Under the pieces are notes generated by a model, which was not told the origin of the DNA, ran no database searches, and was given only the letters and a program-made list of their open reading frames with translations. Of a DNA stretch of 64,000 bases, positions 36,700 through 46,589 are shown piece after piece (position 1 is the stretch's first letter; every line of letters starts with the position of its first letter). The position numbers were made by a program, and so were the translations under genes. The stretch lies in contig QCFI01000002.1 in NCBI GenBank assembly GCA_003280295.1, positions 62,001 through 126,000 of the forward strand, in the 5' to 3' direction. The DNA is from Prochlorococcus sp. AG-363-C20. Lineage in GTDB: Bacteria; Cyanobacteriota; Cyanobacteriia; PCC-6307; Cyanobiaceae.

Positions 36700-37029
36700 T
36701 TGAAGTTTGTGACGTCCGAACTGATTCAAATCCTTCCAACTTTTCATCTATTACTAGGTTTTTTGCTATCTATCTTGACTTTGGCCTTTTTGATACGAAT
36801 AGTGCTCAGCTGGTATCCAAAGGTAAATCTAAAGAAAGGTTTGTGGCTTGTGGTGACCTTACCAACAGAACCAGTCTTAGCAATGACTAGGAAATTCATT
36901 ACTCCTATTGGAGGTGTTGATGTAACCCCTGTGATTTGGGTCGGGTTTATAAGCCTTGTGCGTGAGCTTCTTGTCGGGCAACAAGGTGTCATTTCTCAAA
37001 TTTTGGTAAATAGCCAAGCATTAAGTTGA
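36700..37029 (+). CDS. YggT family membrane protein (Ycf19-like)
   Basis: A 109-residue protein with two membrane-associated hydrophobic segments (about residues 12-33 and 80-105) and the YggT core (RIVLSWYPKVN, TEPVLAMTRKFITPIGGVDVTPVIWV). Ycf19/CCB3-like proteins in cyanobacteria and plastids are linked to membrane morphology or cytochrome assembly. No ATG lies near the start: TTG 36700 or GTG 36709 are both possible. It diverges from psbX. Confidence 0.85.
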   Translation: MKFVTSELIQILPTFHLLLGFLLSILTLAFLIRIVLSWYPKVNLKKGLWLVVTLPTEPVLAMTRKFITPIGGVDVTPVIWVGFISLVRELLVGQQGVISQILVNSQALS

Positions 37030-37059
37030 ATTCCAATTTTTTAGCTTCTAGCTCACAAC

Positions 37060-38406
37060 TCAACCAAGCATTTCTTGCTCTACAAATTTCGTATGAACAT
37101 CACCTCTTAAAAACTCATCACGATTTAGCAAGTGAAGGTGAAAATCAATAGTCGTTGGTATTCCAGTTACTGCGCATTCATTAAGTGCTCGTTCCATTCT
37201 TTTTAAAGCAGCATTCCTATCATGTCCCCAAACAATCAACTTCCCAATTAATGAATCATAAAAAGGAGGTATATCATAGCCGGTATAAACATGGCTATCG
37301 ACACGAACACCAGGTCCTCCAGGTGGCAACCAGCCTGTGATTCTTCCTGGCGCGGGACGAAAATTATGAGTGGAATCTTCAGCATTAATGCGACACTCAA
37401 TTGCGTGACCTTGCAATGAAATATCTTCCTGCTTAAGACTAATTTGTGCTCCTCCCGCAATGCGTAATTGTTCAGCAATTAAATCAATTCCAGTAACCAT
37501 CTCTGTTACTGGATGCTCAACCTGAATACGAGTATTCATTTCCATAAAATAAAAATTCCCCTCACGATCAAGCAAAAATTCGACAGTTCCAGCACCTTCA
37601 TAATTAATACTCCTTGCAGCTGCTATGGCAGCGTCCCCCATACGAATTCTTAAAGAAGTATCTAAAGCTGGACTAGGTGATTCTTCTAAAAGCTTTTGAT
37701 GACGCCTTTGAATTGAACAATCTCTTTCTCCAAGATGCACAACATTTCCATGCCTATCAGCTAGTACTTGCACCTCTACATGTCGAGGGCGATCAATAAA
37801 TTTTTCCATATAAAGACCAGGATTACCAAAGGCTGCTTCTGCTTCCCCTTGTGCTGCCTTAAAAAGATTCTCAAGTTGATCTGCACTATTAACCAACCTC
37901 ATACCTCTACCACCACCGCCAGCAGTAGCCTTAATCATGACTGGATATCCCATACCTCTAGCTAAATCAGCCGCTTCTTCAGGACTACTAAGCAAGCCCT
38001 CGCTTCCTGGAACCGTAGGTACACCTACCTTTTGCATTGTTGATTTGGCTGTTGATTTGTCCCCCATTGAACGAATGGCATTAGGAGAAGGTCCAATAAA
38101 AACAATGCCATGGTCTCGACAAATTTCAGCAAATCGATCATTTTCCGCCAAAAATCCATATCCAGGATGAATTGCATCAACACCCCTTGATGTCGCAGCA
38201 GCAAGAATATTCGGAACATTCAAATAGCTCTTGCTACTTGGCGCATCTCCAACACAAACTGCTTCATCAGCAAGCTGAACATGCAATGCATTGCGATCCA
38301 CAGTGCTATATACAGCAACTGTGGCAATACCCAATTCTCTACAACTGCGGAGAATTCGGAGAGCAATCTCACCACGATTAGCAATGAGAACTTTGCCTAT
38401 AGGCAT
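37060..38406 (-). CDS. accC: Acetyl-CoA carboxylase biotin carboxylase subunit
   Basis: A 448-residue ATP-grasp enzyme that carboxylates biotin on AccB in the first step of fatty-acid synthesis. Key motifs: [20 protein letters not shown] at the N-terminus, ATP-binding [10 protein letters not shown], catalytic [14 protein letters not shown] and [10 protein letters not shown]. The length is normal for a stand-alone bacterial subunit. It converges on the YggT gene with 30 bases between stop codons. Confidence 0.97.
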   Translation of the reverse strand: MPIGKVLIANRGEIALRILRSCRELGIATVAVYSTVDRNALHVQLADEAVCVGDAPSSKSYLNVPNILAAATSRGVDAIHPGYGFLAENDRFAEICRDHGIVFIGPSPNAIRSMGDKSTAKSTMQKVGVPTVPGSEGLLSSPEEAADLARGMGYPVMIKATAGGGGRGMRLVNSADQLENLFKAAQGEAEAAFGNPGLYMEKFIDRPRHVEVQVLADRHGNVVHLGERDCSIQRRHQKLLEESPSPALDTSLRIRMGDAAIAAARSINYEGAGTVEFLLDREGNFYFMEMNTRIQVEHPVTEMVTGIDLIAEQLRIAGGAQISLKQEDISLQGHAIECRINAEDSTHNFRPAPGRITGWLPPGGPGVRVDSHVYTGYDIPPFYDSLIGKLIVWGHDRNAALKRMERALNECAVTGIPTTIDFHLHLLNRDEFLRGDVHTKFVEQEMLG

Positions 38407-38528
38407 CCAAAATGAAGAAGATCTTGTGCCGGATCGTATCAGCGCTTATACCCTTAATTGTTTTGTAGACACGGAAGGTTGACCGTTATGATCGTTTTCG
38501 ATGCAGTCTCAAGGGACTGTATTTATAA

Positions 38529-38610
38529 GCGGATGTGGTGGAATTGGTAGACACGCACGTTTGAGGGGCGTGTGGCTTCGGCCTTGCGAGTTCAAGTCTC
38601 GCCATCCGCA
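38529..38610 (+). tRNA. tRNA-Leu (anticodon GAG)
   Basis: An 82-base class II tRNA. The acceptor stem GCGGATG (38529-38535) pairs with CATCCGC (38603-38609) with discriminator A 38610. The anticodon loop TTTGAGG contains GAG, and the variable arm is long (GTGGCTTCGGCC). The T-loop TTCAAGT is canonical. CCA is not encoded. It lies between accC (divergent) and the LpxB-like gene. Confidence 0.95.
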
Positions 38611-38651
38611 TTCATTATTTAAAATTCAAGTTCTCTACCACCAACTGTGGA

Positions 38652-39926
38652 ATGCAGGAAGCTTCTTTAATGGTGGTTTTCATGTCAAATGGACCAGGAG
38701 AACTGGCTACATGGGTAAGACCGCTGGCAGAAAAACTGCATACAAAAGTTTTGATGCGACCAAGAGACAGCTCTTCTCCCATAAGCCTCAGGCTGGTCTT
38801 AGTTCCTTGCCCAAATGCCACAGGACATGAAATAAATGCTGCAACAAAATGGAATCAATTTGAAAAAATCACACCTGCCCATCAATTCTGGAATCTATTA
38901 CTGCGCCCTAAGAAATATGGGTTTTGGCCCCCAAAAGGTTTGGTGGTGTTTCTAGGAGGGGATCAATTTTGGAGTGTTCTTCTTTCAGCAAGACTTGGCT
39001 ATAGCCATCTGACATATGCAGAGTGGGTGGCCAGATGGCCCCAGTGGAATGACAAGATTGCAGCAATGTCAAATAATGTGCGTGACCGTCTGCCCAAACG
39101 TTTTAAAAAACGTTGCACTGTTGTTGGCGATCTCATGGCAGATCTGAATAATCTTGCGAAAGAAGAAGAACCCCTCCCCGAAGGAAGATGGATAGCTCTA
39201 ATGCCTGGATCAAAAAGTTCCAAACTCTGCATTGGAGTTCCTTTTTTACTAGAAGTATCAGATAATCTCGTTAAACTGTTACCGGGATGTAAATTTCTAT
39301 TGCCAATTGCCCCAACAACAAATATTCATGAAATTAAAAAGTTTATTAGTTCAAAGAATCCAATTGCCTCACAATATAATACAGGTCTTAAAAAGATTAT
39401 CTCATCAGAAAAAGATCAATATTGGCATAAGTTAATTACAAATGCTGGCACTATAATCCACTTGAATGAAAATTCACCTATACATAATCAACTTAGCCAA
39501 TGTAGTCTAGCCATAACAACCGTAGGTGCGAATACAGCCGAACTAGGATCCCTTGGTATACCAATGCTTGTCCTTGTTCCTACACAACATTTAAATGTAA
39601 TGGAAGCCTGGGATGGAATAATAGGTTTATTAGGAAGATTACCACTATTAAGAAGATGCATAGGTCTCTTAATTAGCCTATGGAGAATAAAAAATAGAGG
39701 CTATCTGGCATGGCCAAATATATCCGCAGGAAGAATGATTGTACCTGAGAAGGTTGGCATTTTACATCCTAAAGAGATTGCTATAGAAGCCTCAGAATGG
39801 CTTCTATCTCCTAAGAGGTTACAAGGGATGAAAAATGACTTACAAAGTCTTAGAGGTAAACCTGGAGCAGTTGAAGCGATGTCTCAAGAGGTGATGAACT
39901 TGCTTCCAAAAAACTTTCTTAGATGA
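38652..39926 (+). CDS. LpxB-like glycosyltransferase-related protein
   Basis: A 424-residue protein resembling the cyanobacterial lipid-A-disaccharide-synthase-like family. Visible are FMSNGPGELATWVRPLAEKL at the N-terminus, GDQFWSVLLSARLGY, VGDLMADL, IALMPGSKSSKL and ITTVGANTAELGSLGIPMLVLVP, which is the pattern of a GT-B fold with a nucleotide-sugar-binding C-terminal domain. Marine picocyanobacterial lipid A is unusual, so the natural substrate is unsure. ATG 38652 or the following ATG at 38670 may be the start. Confidence 0.75.
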   Translation: MQEASLMVVFMSNGPGELATWVRPLAEKLHTKVLMRPRDSSSPISLRLVLVPCPNATGHEINAATKWNQFEKITPAHQFWNLLLRPKKYGFWPPKGLVVFLGGDQFWSVLLSARLGYSHLTYAEWVARWPQWNDKIAAMSNNVRDRLPKRFKKRCTVVGDLMADLNNLAKEEEPLPEGRWIALMPGSKSSKLCIGVPFLLEVSDNLVKLLPGCKFLLPIAPTTNIHEIKKFISSKNPIASQYNTGLKKIISSEKDQYWHKLITNAGTIIHLNENSPIHNQLSQCSLAITTVGANTAELGSLGIPMLVLVPTQHLNVMEAWDGIIGLLGRLPLLRRCIGLLISLWRIKNRGYLAWPNISAGRMIVPEKVGILHPKEIAIEASEWLLSPKRLQGMKNDLQSLRGKPGAVEAMSQEVMNLLPKNFLR

Positions 39927-40084
39927 ATAGTTTTCCACTATTTATAAATTTAATCGTAAACTTCACATAAGTAGATTAAGCTTTGGCTTGCAATAATCAC
40001 AATATAATCTTGCTAGAAGTATTGTTAAATAAAGAGAGGATTGCTAACACCTATTGTTTCAACTAGGAGCTATAAAATTGATCA

Positions 40085-41143
40085 TCACCAAGGATCTTCA
40101 AGCTCATTCCCATCAAGTTGAATAAATGCATCATCAAAAGTTGTCTTCTTGTTAGGATTTTTATCTAATGGCTCAACATCCAAAGGGTCTTCAAGTTTCT
40201 GTATAGGCCTCCTAGGAATAGGCCTGGCTCCTAAGGGCGCATTATCCTTCTCTAATTTATATCTATCTTCATATATATTCTTAGATTCAGACGGTATCTT
40301 CTCCTCATTATAATCATCTAGACTAGGATATCTTTCTCTTATAGGTTCATCTAAATAACGCTGCTTTTGCATGACTTCTTCTCTGCGATCCTCTAATTCA
40401 ACATACTCTAATTCTTGTTCAAATTTGATATTTTCATCACTTGATGCTTGCAAGGTATTTTGAGTATTTTCAATAGAATCGCCCGAAATCAGTTGATTTT
40501 CTACTGGAACAAGATTGACTCTGTAACGATCTCTCTCCTCATCTTCCCAACTTGATCCACCTACGCCAAGCTTTTCAAGAAATCCACTATTTAACTGTCT
40601 TAGTTTTTCTTCAGCACCTTCATAAACAATAATTCGATCTGCTCCACTACTAACCATTTCTTCAACAGGTATCTCCCAAGTGCTAAGTACTCCTTCACCT
40701 AGAAGGGGAACGCCCAGTGCACCCATAACTAAAGTCATCAGTTCTCCAGTTTCAATATCAAACGAAAAGCCCAGAACCCTTCCTAATTGTTGCCCTGATT
40801 CAGTAATCACTTGACAATTTATGACTCTGCTATATCTCTCTGGTGTAAATCCTTCACTTAAAGAATCAACTGAATCAACCAGGATTACATCACCTACCTG
40901 ACGTATACGGTCAAGTGGCATCCAACGGGGTAATCCTGGTAAAAAACGAGTCAAGGGATTATCCCTTAATCCAAGCGCTACCACTTCACGACGATCTATA
41001 TCTACAACAACTTCCCCAACCACACCAAGCCTTCGACCAGTATCACGGGTGATGACCTGGGTACCCATTAACTCAGATCGCAACCAGAGGCGATCGCTGG
41101 GTACTGCATCTAGAGGATCGTTTTGGGATTGACTATTGATCAA
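40085..41143 (-). CDS. PRC-barrel domain protein
   Basis: A 352-residue protein with two PRC-barrel domains: residues about 24-100 (LMGTQVITRDTGRRLGVVGE, VVDIDRREVVALGLRDN) and about 106-185 (VINCQVITESGQQLGRVLGF, SFDIETGELMTLVMG). The last 150 residues are disordered and acidic with many EE and DD pairs. PRC barrels occur in the reaction centre H subunit and in RimM; cyanobacterial proteins of this type are unassigned. It lies upstream of nothing recognised and downstream of smc on the same strand. Confidence 0.85.
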   Translation of the reverse strand: MINSQSQNDPLDAVPSDRLWLRSELMGTQVITRDTGRRLGVVGEVVVDIDRREVVALGLRDNPLTRFLPGLPRWMPLDRIRQVGDVILVDSVDSLSEGFTPERYSRVINCQVITESGQQLGRVLGFSFDIETGELMTLVMGALGVPLLGEGVLSTWEIPVEEMVSSGADRIIVYEGAEEKLRQLNSGFLEKLGVGGSSWEDEERDRYRVNLVPVENQLISGDSIENTQNTLQASSDENIKFEQELEYVELEDRREEVMQKQRYLDEPIRERYPSLDDYNEEKIPSESKNIYEDRYKLEKDNAPLGARPIPRRPIQKLEDPLDVEPLDKNPNKKTTFDDAFIQLDGNELEDPW

Positions 41144-41205
41144 ACGAAAACCTTAGTAAATGAACTAATCAATTCATTGTGACGCAACATGAGATGAGGA
41201 ACATC

Positions 41206-44200
41206 TCAAGCGGCATCTGGCAAACCAACAACTTGAGTATGGGCACCTCGTGCTTGAGTTACCCCTATTGTGCGTTTAGACGCAGCTATCATTGGTCGTC
41301 GATGACTTACAACCAAAAACTGTGCCTGTTGAGCTTGACGAGCAATTAATGCAGATAATCTTTCCACATTGACACCATCCAAAAAACTATCCACTTCATC
41401 TAAGGCATAAAAAGGTGAAGGACGGAAACGTTGCAAAGCGAATAAAAAGCTCAATGCAGTTAAAGATTTTTCCCCTCCAGACATAGCAGCTAACCTTCGA
41501 ACAGTTTTACCCTTGGGATGAGCGACTAAGGTTAAGCCACCTTCTAAAGGGTCATCTTTATTATCCAACTGAAGGTGCCCATCACCCTCAGAAAGACTTG
41601 CAAAGATTTCTCTAAAATGACTATCTACAGATTCAAAAGCCTCCATAAACGCTTCTTGCCGCAAAGTCGCTACTGTCTCAATACGAAGTAATAGTTCTGA
41701 TCGCTCTTCACTGAGAGTATCAAGTTTTTCTCCCAGAGCACCAAGTCGCTTGTTTAATTCTTCCAATTCCTCTAGTGCCAACATATTGACTGGTTCCAAA
41801 GCTTCCATACGATTTTGTATTACCTGTAATTCAGATTGAAGTGCCTCCAACCCATTACTCCTCATCTCATCCGAAATCTTTGGTAATGGATCTGGCAGAG
41901 AATTTTCCAACTCCTGAAGGCGAATAGTTCCACTACGAAGTTCTTCTTCTAAAGCATTTAAATCTTCGCGGAGACGTTCAATCTTCCACTGAGCCTCTTG
42001 AAACAATTGCCGCTGACTTGCTAAATCCGATTCGGCCGAGTCTCTGGCAAGTCTCTCCTCACCAAAACGGTTTTGTAATTCTTTTTGCTTATCCTCAAGT
42101 AATAGGCGACGTTCTTGTAAGTCTTTTTGTTTATCTCTCCATTCTTTGTGTGCAATTGATAAGGCTTGGACAGCTTCCTGTAATCGCTTTTCTTCAGAAC
42201 AAAGAGCCTTCTGCTGATCTTCAAGTCTATCTATAAAAAGTTGTCGTTCACGTTGCTTATTTAACAAAGAATCTCGTTCTTTTCTCGCAACAATAAGCGC
42301 TGAATCAGCAGATTCCAAATCAGCTTCTAATTGCTTCCAATTAGCTGTTTCTGATTGATCCTGAGTTTCACTTACATTCACTTCTAATTCATTAAGTTCT
42401 AGAAGTAAAGGTTTAAGTTCCTCAATAACTGCATTCAAGCGATCTTGATATTGTTGTTTAGTTTCTTTTAATTCTTGTAGTCGATCCATTCTTTCCTTGT
42501 GTCTCTCCAAAAGAGGTTTATTAGCAATCTCAGCAGCTGATCGCTCTGCTTCTAAAGAGGCTTGACGTTGTTCAAGTTTTCTCAAGGCAGGATTGGCTTC
42601 ATCTAAAGTTTGAATGTGCTGAGCTTCTTCATGACGACATTTCACCAAAGTCACTCCAAGCTCTAACAACCTTGTACGTATTGGCTCTAACTCATCATTT
42701 TCATTAGTCCTACCAAAAGAAAGTCCAACTCCTCTACTAGAAAAACTTCCCCCGGTCATTGCGCCACTTTTTTCAAGCAACTCACCATCAAGAGTGACAA
42801 CTCTATTACGACATAATTGACTGCGCGCAGAGCTAAGATCACTAAACACTAATGTTTCCCCAAAAACATATGTAAAAACATTTATATAAATAGGATCAAA
42901 ATTAATTAAATCAACTGCTTTACCAATAAATCCATCACTTTTTTTGACTGCAAAAGGCTTACTTCTCTGAAGAACATGATTAGCTGAAATGCCTTGGATT
43001 TGAAGTCGGTTCAGAGGAAGAAATGTCAAGCGACCTGCTTTTCGCCTTTTTAATAGATCAATAGCTTTAGCTGCAATCTGCTCATCATCCACGACTACTT
43101 GACCAAGTCTTGCTGCAGCTGCAACTTCTAGTGCAAGACGATAACAATCTTCTACTTCTCCTAACTGAGCAACAGAGCCATGAATACCTTCTAAACCAGA
43201 TGTAAGAAGGAGCTTTAATGCTCCTGTGCCCCTGCTTTCCTGTAAAGCTTCTTTGCGACTTTCCAATCGAGCAATTTCCTTTTCTAATTTGGCTTGCTCT
43301 TGTTCAAGACGATGACGAGTACGTTGTTGAATAGCTAAGGCTTCAACTTTTTCCTTGATATCATTTTTTTGTTCAAAAATAGTTTGCTTTAAAAGACTCC
43401 ATTCTTTATCAAGCTGCTTAATTTGATTTAAAACTTTTTGATTTTGGGCTGAATCTTTCTCTTCATCAGAATCAAATTCATTCTTTCTTGAGTCAATCTG
43501 AAACAAGCGTTCTTCCAAAGTTTGTTGCTCATTTTGAAGGGGTTGAATTTTAAGTTGGAGTGTTTTACGACGCGAGCTTTTCTCTCTCTGATCTTCAATC
43601 CAAGCACCTGAAAGTCCTGCGACTTCGCCAAGCCTTCTTCGAGATAACTCAACAGCAGCTTCTGCACCATTACATTTTTGTTCAGCAGCCTTCAAAAGAT
43701 TGCCATTTAAATCTTCAACATTTTTCTCAGTTTCACCTTTAACTTGTTGACGTTGATGTATCAACGCTTGTCTTTGTCCCTGTAACTTTTCTCCTTCATC
43801 CTTGTGTTGAGATGCTTGCCGCTCTAATTCACGTGACTGAGTATCTAAACCAGCAATTTCTGCTTGAACAGCTATTAATTTATCTTCACCCAAAGCCTTC
43901 ACGTTTTCTTGAAGAACTTTTAACTTCTCAACTGATTTCATAATATTTTTTTCTGCCTCTATAAGAGCAGCTGCATCATGCAATTCTTTTTCTCCTAACT
44001 TCTGCTTTCGAATTTTTACATCACTTAAATTGCATTTAGCCTTTTCATAGCTCAAAACCAATTCCTGTTTGCGTCCTAATTGAAATTGTTCTTTCAATTC
44101 TTTATAAGTACGTGCTTTTGAACAATCTCGTTCTAAACGCTGCCTCCCAGCAAGCAACTCCTGCTCAACTATCCGACAACGCTCCTGACGTTCTTGCACA

Positions 44201-44811
44201 TCATCAAGCTTTTTACGTGTCTGTTGAATTCGATGATCAAAAAGTGCGACTCCTGCTAATTCATCTATTAATCCACGACGGTCTCGATTACTCATAGAAA
44301 CAATACGAGTAACGTCTCCTTGCATCACTACATTGCTTCCTTCGGGATCAATCCTTAATCGCCTTAATTGTGTTTGAAGCTGCTGAAGATTGCATGGTTC
44401 TCCATCTGAGGCATAACTCGAGCTATATGAACCACCAGGCATGATCCTTAAGCGCCGAGTAACTTTCCACTCCTTTTGATCAGATGTAATCCAAGGGCCT
44501 TCAGAAGGAGGCTCTAAGCCTTCCTCAGCAATATCTGGTTGCCAATCACTAAGATCAAATCTCACAGTTATCACAGTTTCAGCTGATTTTCCTGCTCTTA
44601 AAACTCCACTATTTACAAGGTCTGGCAATCGATCTGCTCGCATGCCCTTGCTATTAGCAAGCCCAAGACAAAACAACACTCCGTCCAATATGTTGCTTTT
44701 CCCTGAACCATTAGGACCAGTTATGACAGTAAACCCCTCATCAAGAGGGATAGTCATAGATCCACCAAAGGATTTGAAGTTCGCTAGCTCGACCTGATTG
44801 ATATAAACCAA
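41206..44811 (-). CDS. smc: Chromosome segregation protein SMC
   Basis: A 1201-residue SMC ATPase that organises the chromosome. The N-terminal Walker A GPNGSGKSNILDG is at about residues 33-45; long coiled coils (about 170-510 and 670-1040) flank a hinge at about 520-650 (GIHGSVAQLGEVEDCYRLALE, MTGGSFSSRGVG); the C-terminal signature is MSGGEKSLTALS with Walker B FYALDEVDSFLDG. Length is normal. The PRC-barrel gene follows 62 bases downstream; no ScpA or ScpB gene is next to it. Confidence 0.97.
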   Translation of the reverse strand: MVYINQVELANFKSFGGSMTIPLDEGFTVITGPNGSGKSNILDGVLFCLGLANSKGMRADRLPDLVNSGVLRAGKSAETVITVRFDLSDWQPDIAEEGLEPPSEGPWITSDQKEWKVTRRLRIMPGGSYSSSYASDGEPCNLQQLQTQLRRLRIDPEGSNVVMQGDVTRIVSMSNRDRRGLIDELAGVALFDHRIQQTRKKLDDVQERQERCRIVEQELLAGRQRLERDCSKARTYKELKEQFQLGRKQELVLSYEKAKCNLSDVKIRKQKLGEKELHDAAALIEAEKNIMKSVEKLKVLQENVKALGEDKLIAVQAEIAGLDTQSRELERQASQHKDEGEKLQGQRQALIHQRQQVKGETEKNVEDLNGNLLKAAEQKCNGAEAAVELSRRRLGEVAGLSGAWIEDQREKSSRRKTLQLKIQPLQNEQQTLEERLFQIDSRKNEFDSDEEKDSAQNQKVLNQIKQLDKEWSLLKQTIFEQKNDIKEKVEALAIQQRTRHRLEQEQAKLEKEIARLESRKEALQESRGTGALKLLLTSGLEGIHGSVAQLGEVEDCYRLALEVAAAARLGQVVVDDEQIAAKAIDLLKRRKAGRLTFLPLNRLQIQGISANHVLQRSKPFAVKKSDGFIGKAVDLINFDPIYINVFTYVFGETLVFSDLSSARSQLCRNRVVTLDGELLEKSGAMTGGSFSSRGVGLSFGRTNENDELEPIRTRLLELGVTLVKCRHEEAQHIQTLDEANPALRKLEQRQASLEAERSAAEIANKPLLERHKERMDRLQELKETKQQYQDRLNAVIEELKPLLLELNELEVNVSETQDQSETANWKQLEADLESADSALIVARKERDSLLNKQRERQLFIDRLEDQQKALCSEEKRLQEAVQALSIAHKEWRDKQKDLQERRLLLEDKQKELQNRFGEERLARDSAESDLASQRQLFQEAQWKIERLREDLNALEEELRSGTIRLQELENSLPDPLPKISDEMRSNGLEALQSELQVIQNRMEALEPVNMLALEELEELNKRLGALGEKLDTLSEERSELLLRIETVATLRQEAFMEAFESVDSHFREIFASLSEGDGHLQLDNKDDPLEGGLTLVAHPKGKTVRRLAAMSGGEKSLTALSFLFALQRFRPSPFYALDEVDSFLDGVNVERLSALIARQAQQAQFLVVSHRRPMIAASKRTIGVTQARGAHTQVVGLPDAA

Positions 44812-44875
44812 CAGGAGTCAAGTCGAAACGAACTGACATTAGCGAAACCTGCGAGAAGCTCAAGTAGGTCTTTAC

Positions 44876-45262
44876 TTAATACAAGCCAGAGTCTGAAGTA
44901 GAACAAATCCTACATAAACAGTTTTTGATTTCCAAATAACCCTTTATCCCACTGCTATTGAGTCGTATATGAACTAAATCTGCCTCACTCTTTGGCAAAT
45001 CACCCCAAAAAACACCTGAAAAAACAAGTCGAGCCCAACCTCTCCCTCCAGATACTTCAATCTCTCCAATTTCAAGCCACTCAAGTCTATGAGCAGGAAG
45101 AGAAACAACTTTCTGAAAAGGGGCATCTAAAATAGGTATTTGGCTTAATCGCCAAGCCCTACAAACATGTTTATCTTCTAAAAGCAAGTCATAATGAATT
45201 CCTACTGGGTCGTCTGGAGCGCCAATGTGCTCCAGTAAAGCCCATCTATATTGACTTTCCAT
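44876..45262 (-). CDS. Conserved protein, possibly LigD phosphoesterase-like
   Basis: A 128-residue protein. Its pattern HYDLLLEDKHVCRAWRL followed by HRLEWLEIGEIEVSGGRGWARLVFSG recalls the 3'-phosphoesterase domain of LigD (HYDLRLE, a Trp/Pro-rich segment and a compact barrel), but it lacks the full catalytic set seen in active enzymes. The resemblance is weak and is offered as inference. Three cysteines near the C-terminus (NCLCRICST) are notable. It lies 64 bases upstream of smc on the same strand. Confidence 0.6.
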   Translation of the reverse strand: MESQYRWALLEHIGAPDDPVGIHYDLLLEDKHVCRAWRLSQIPILDAPFQKVVSLPAHRLEWLEIGEIEVSGGRGWARLVFSGVFWGDLPKSEADLVHIRLNSSGIKGYLEIKNCLCRICSTSDSGLY

Positions 45263-45385
45263 TCGAACTAAAATTACCTAAAGAACTTCCTGAAAGCTGC
45301 CCTATCTAAAGGACAGCTTTCTTAAAAATTCCAATCAATGAGCTCAATAATCTGGGACCTTAACCCTGACTATTGAGATGGAGCT

Positions 45386-45517
45386 TTAGTCCTGAGGTAC
45401 AAATCTCAAGGCAATCAAAAGAAGGCTACCTGCACCGCATATGGCACCTACAAGCTGTAAGCCAGTGGTAGGAAGAGTACTTGAAGCAAAAAGCATTCCG
45501 GACAGACCCACGTACAT
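45386..45517 (-). CDS. Small hydrophobic protein, 43 aa
   Basis: A 43-residue ORF from ATG 45517 to TAA 45386, mainly hydrophobic (about residues 3-37), with GLSGMLFASSTLPTTG and LLLIALRFVP. It could be a two-helix hairpin membrane protein. No clear ribosome-binding site. The larger ORF at 45426-45614 on the same strand is in another frame and is not protein-like. Moderate support only. Confidence 0.45.
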   Translation of the reverse strand: MYVGLSGMLFASSTLPTTGLQLVGAICGAGSLLLIALRFVPQD

Positions 45518-45738
45518 TGCCAATATTAAATGTTAGTAGACCTTTAGCACTAGAAGCATTTATTAGGCAATAAATGTAAGCAAAGACGACGCGCCTATTT
45601 TTCTTAAAACTCAACTTTTTTGATAAGGCAAGATGATGAGATCGATACTCCTGCCTTACTTAAAATGGAAAAGTGGTTAAATTAACGGTTTCCTTAAAGC
45701 AAAAGCCTCTCTAGGCTTTGCGCAACTAACAGGGTTTT

Positions 45739-46200
45739 ATGGAATCAACCAATTCCGCATCCTGCGAGCCGCAAGACGTAGTTGCGACAGCACCCAATAA
45801 TGATCAAAATCTCTCAGAGCAGTGGTTTAGTGATCGTTTTGAAAGCTTATTGCCTAGGATTCAAGAGCATTGGCCAGATTTAGCCAAACAAACCCTAGAA
45901 GCGACCCGTGGGAGTCTTGATGAAGTGGTTCGAGTCATTTCTCAGCATTCAGGTAAAACCACTCAAGGAGTACAAGAACAATTAGAAGATTTATTCCATT
46001 CTGCAAGTGATCGAACAAAAGATCTGGCAGACAGCTTGGAGCCTTTAGAAAAACAATTAGAAGAACTTCTTGATGAGTTAAATACCACTCTTAGGCCACG
46101 AATTGAAACACCTATACGCAAGAGACCCTTACTTTCTATTGGCCTAGCAGCTGGAATAGGTTTAGTACTTGGAGTTCTACTGTCTGGAGGTAGAAGATAA
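45739..46200 (+). CDS. DUF883/ElaB-like membrane-anchored protein
   Basis: A 153-residue protein with a long central amphipathic helix (about residues 30-120) and one C-terminal transmembrane helix with glycine spacing (SIGLAAGIGLVLGVLLSGG). This is the layout of YqjD/ElaB (DUF883) proteins, inner-membrane C-tail-anchored proteins that can bind ribosomes in E. coli. The next gene, 3 bases downstream, encodes a YqjE-type holin-X-like protein, matching the enterobacterial yqjD-yqjE order, which strengthens the call. Confidence 0.75.
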   Translation: MESTNSASCEPQDVVATAPNNDQNLSEQWFSDRFESLLPRIQEHWPDLAKQTLEATRGSLDEVVRVISQHSGKTTQGVQEQLEDLFHSASDRTKDLADSLEPLEKQLEELLDELNTTLRPRIETPIRKRPLLSIGLAAGIGLVLGVLLSGGRR

Positions 46201-46202
46201 TA

Positions 46203-46589
46203 ATGAGCGAATCGCAACGCCAACGAGGACTTGGAGCAGCAGCACGTGTAACTGCTTTGGCCAGTTCAGTAATGGACCTTCATGTGCGAATTGCTTTGCA
46301 AGAAGTAGATAGAGAAAAACGTCGTTTAATTAGTGGAGGTGTTTTCTTATTAATGGGGGGAGTTTTTATGATTTTTTCCTTGTTAGCCGTCGAGATAATT
46401 CTAGTGATATGGATGAAAGATACATTTAATTGGAAGCTACCTTGGATTTTGATAATTTTGTCAGCTTTTGACTTAGCACTAGCTGGCCTGAGTGTAAGGA
46501 TTGGTGGAAATCTCGCGAAAGGTCCCTATTTACCTGAAACCCTTGAAGGTCTTTCTAAAACAACTAAAGCTGTATTAGGTAAGCCCTAA
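46203..46589 (+). CDS. Phage holin superfamily III (YqjE-like, DUF1469) protein
   Basis: A 128-residue protein with two membrane helices (about residues 45-67 and 75-97) and a preceding amphipathic segment containing LHVRIALQEVDREKRRLISGG, the DUF1469 pattern. Family members are not phage genes in most bacteria. Starts 3 bases after the DUF883-like gene and pairs with it as yqjD-yqjE do. Its stop abuts the convergent methyltransferase gene. Confidence 0.75.
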   Translation: MSESQRQRGLGAAARVTALASSVMDLHVRIALQEVDREKRRLISGGVFLLMGGVFMIFSLLAVEIILVIWMKDTFNWKLPWILIILSAFDLALAGLSVRIGGNLAKGPYLPETLEGLSKTTKAVLGKP

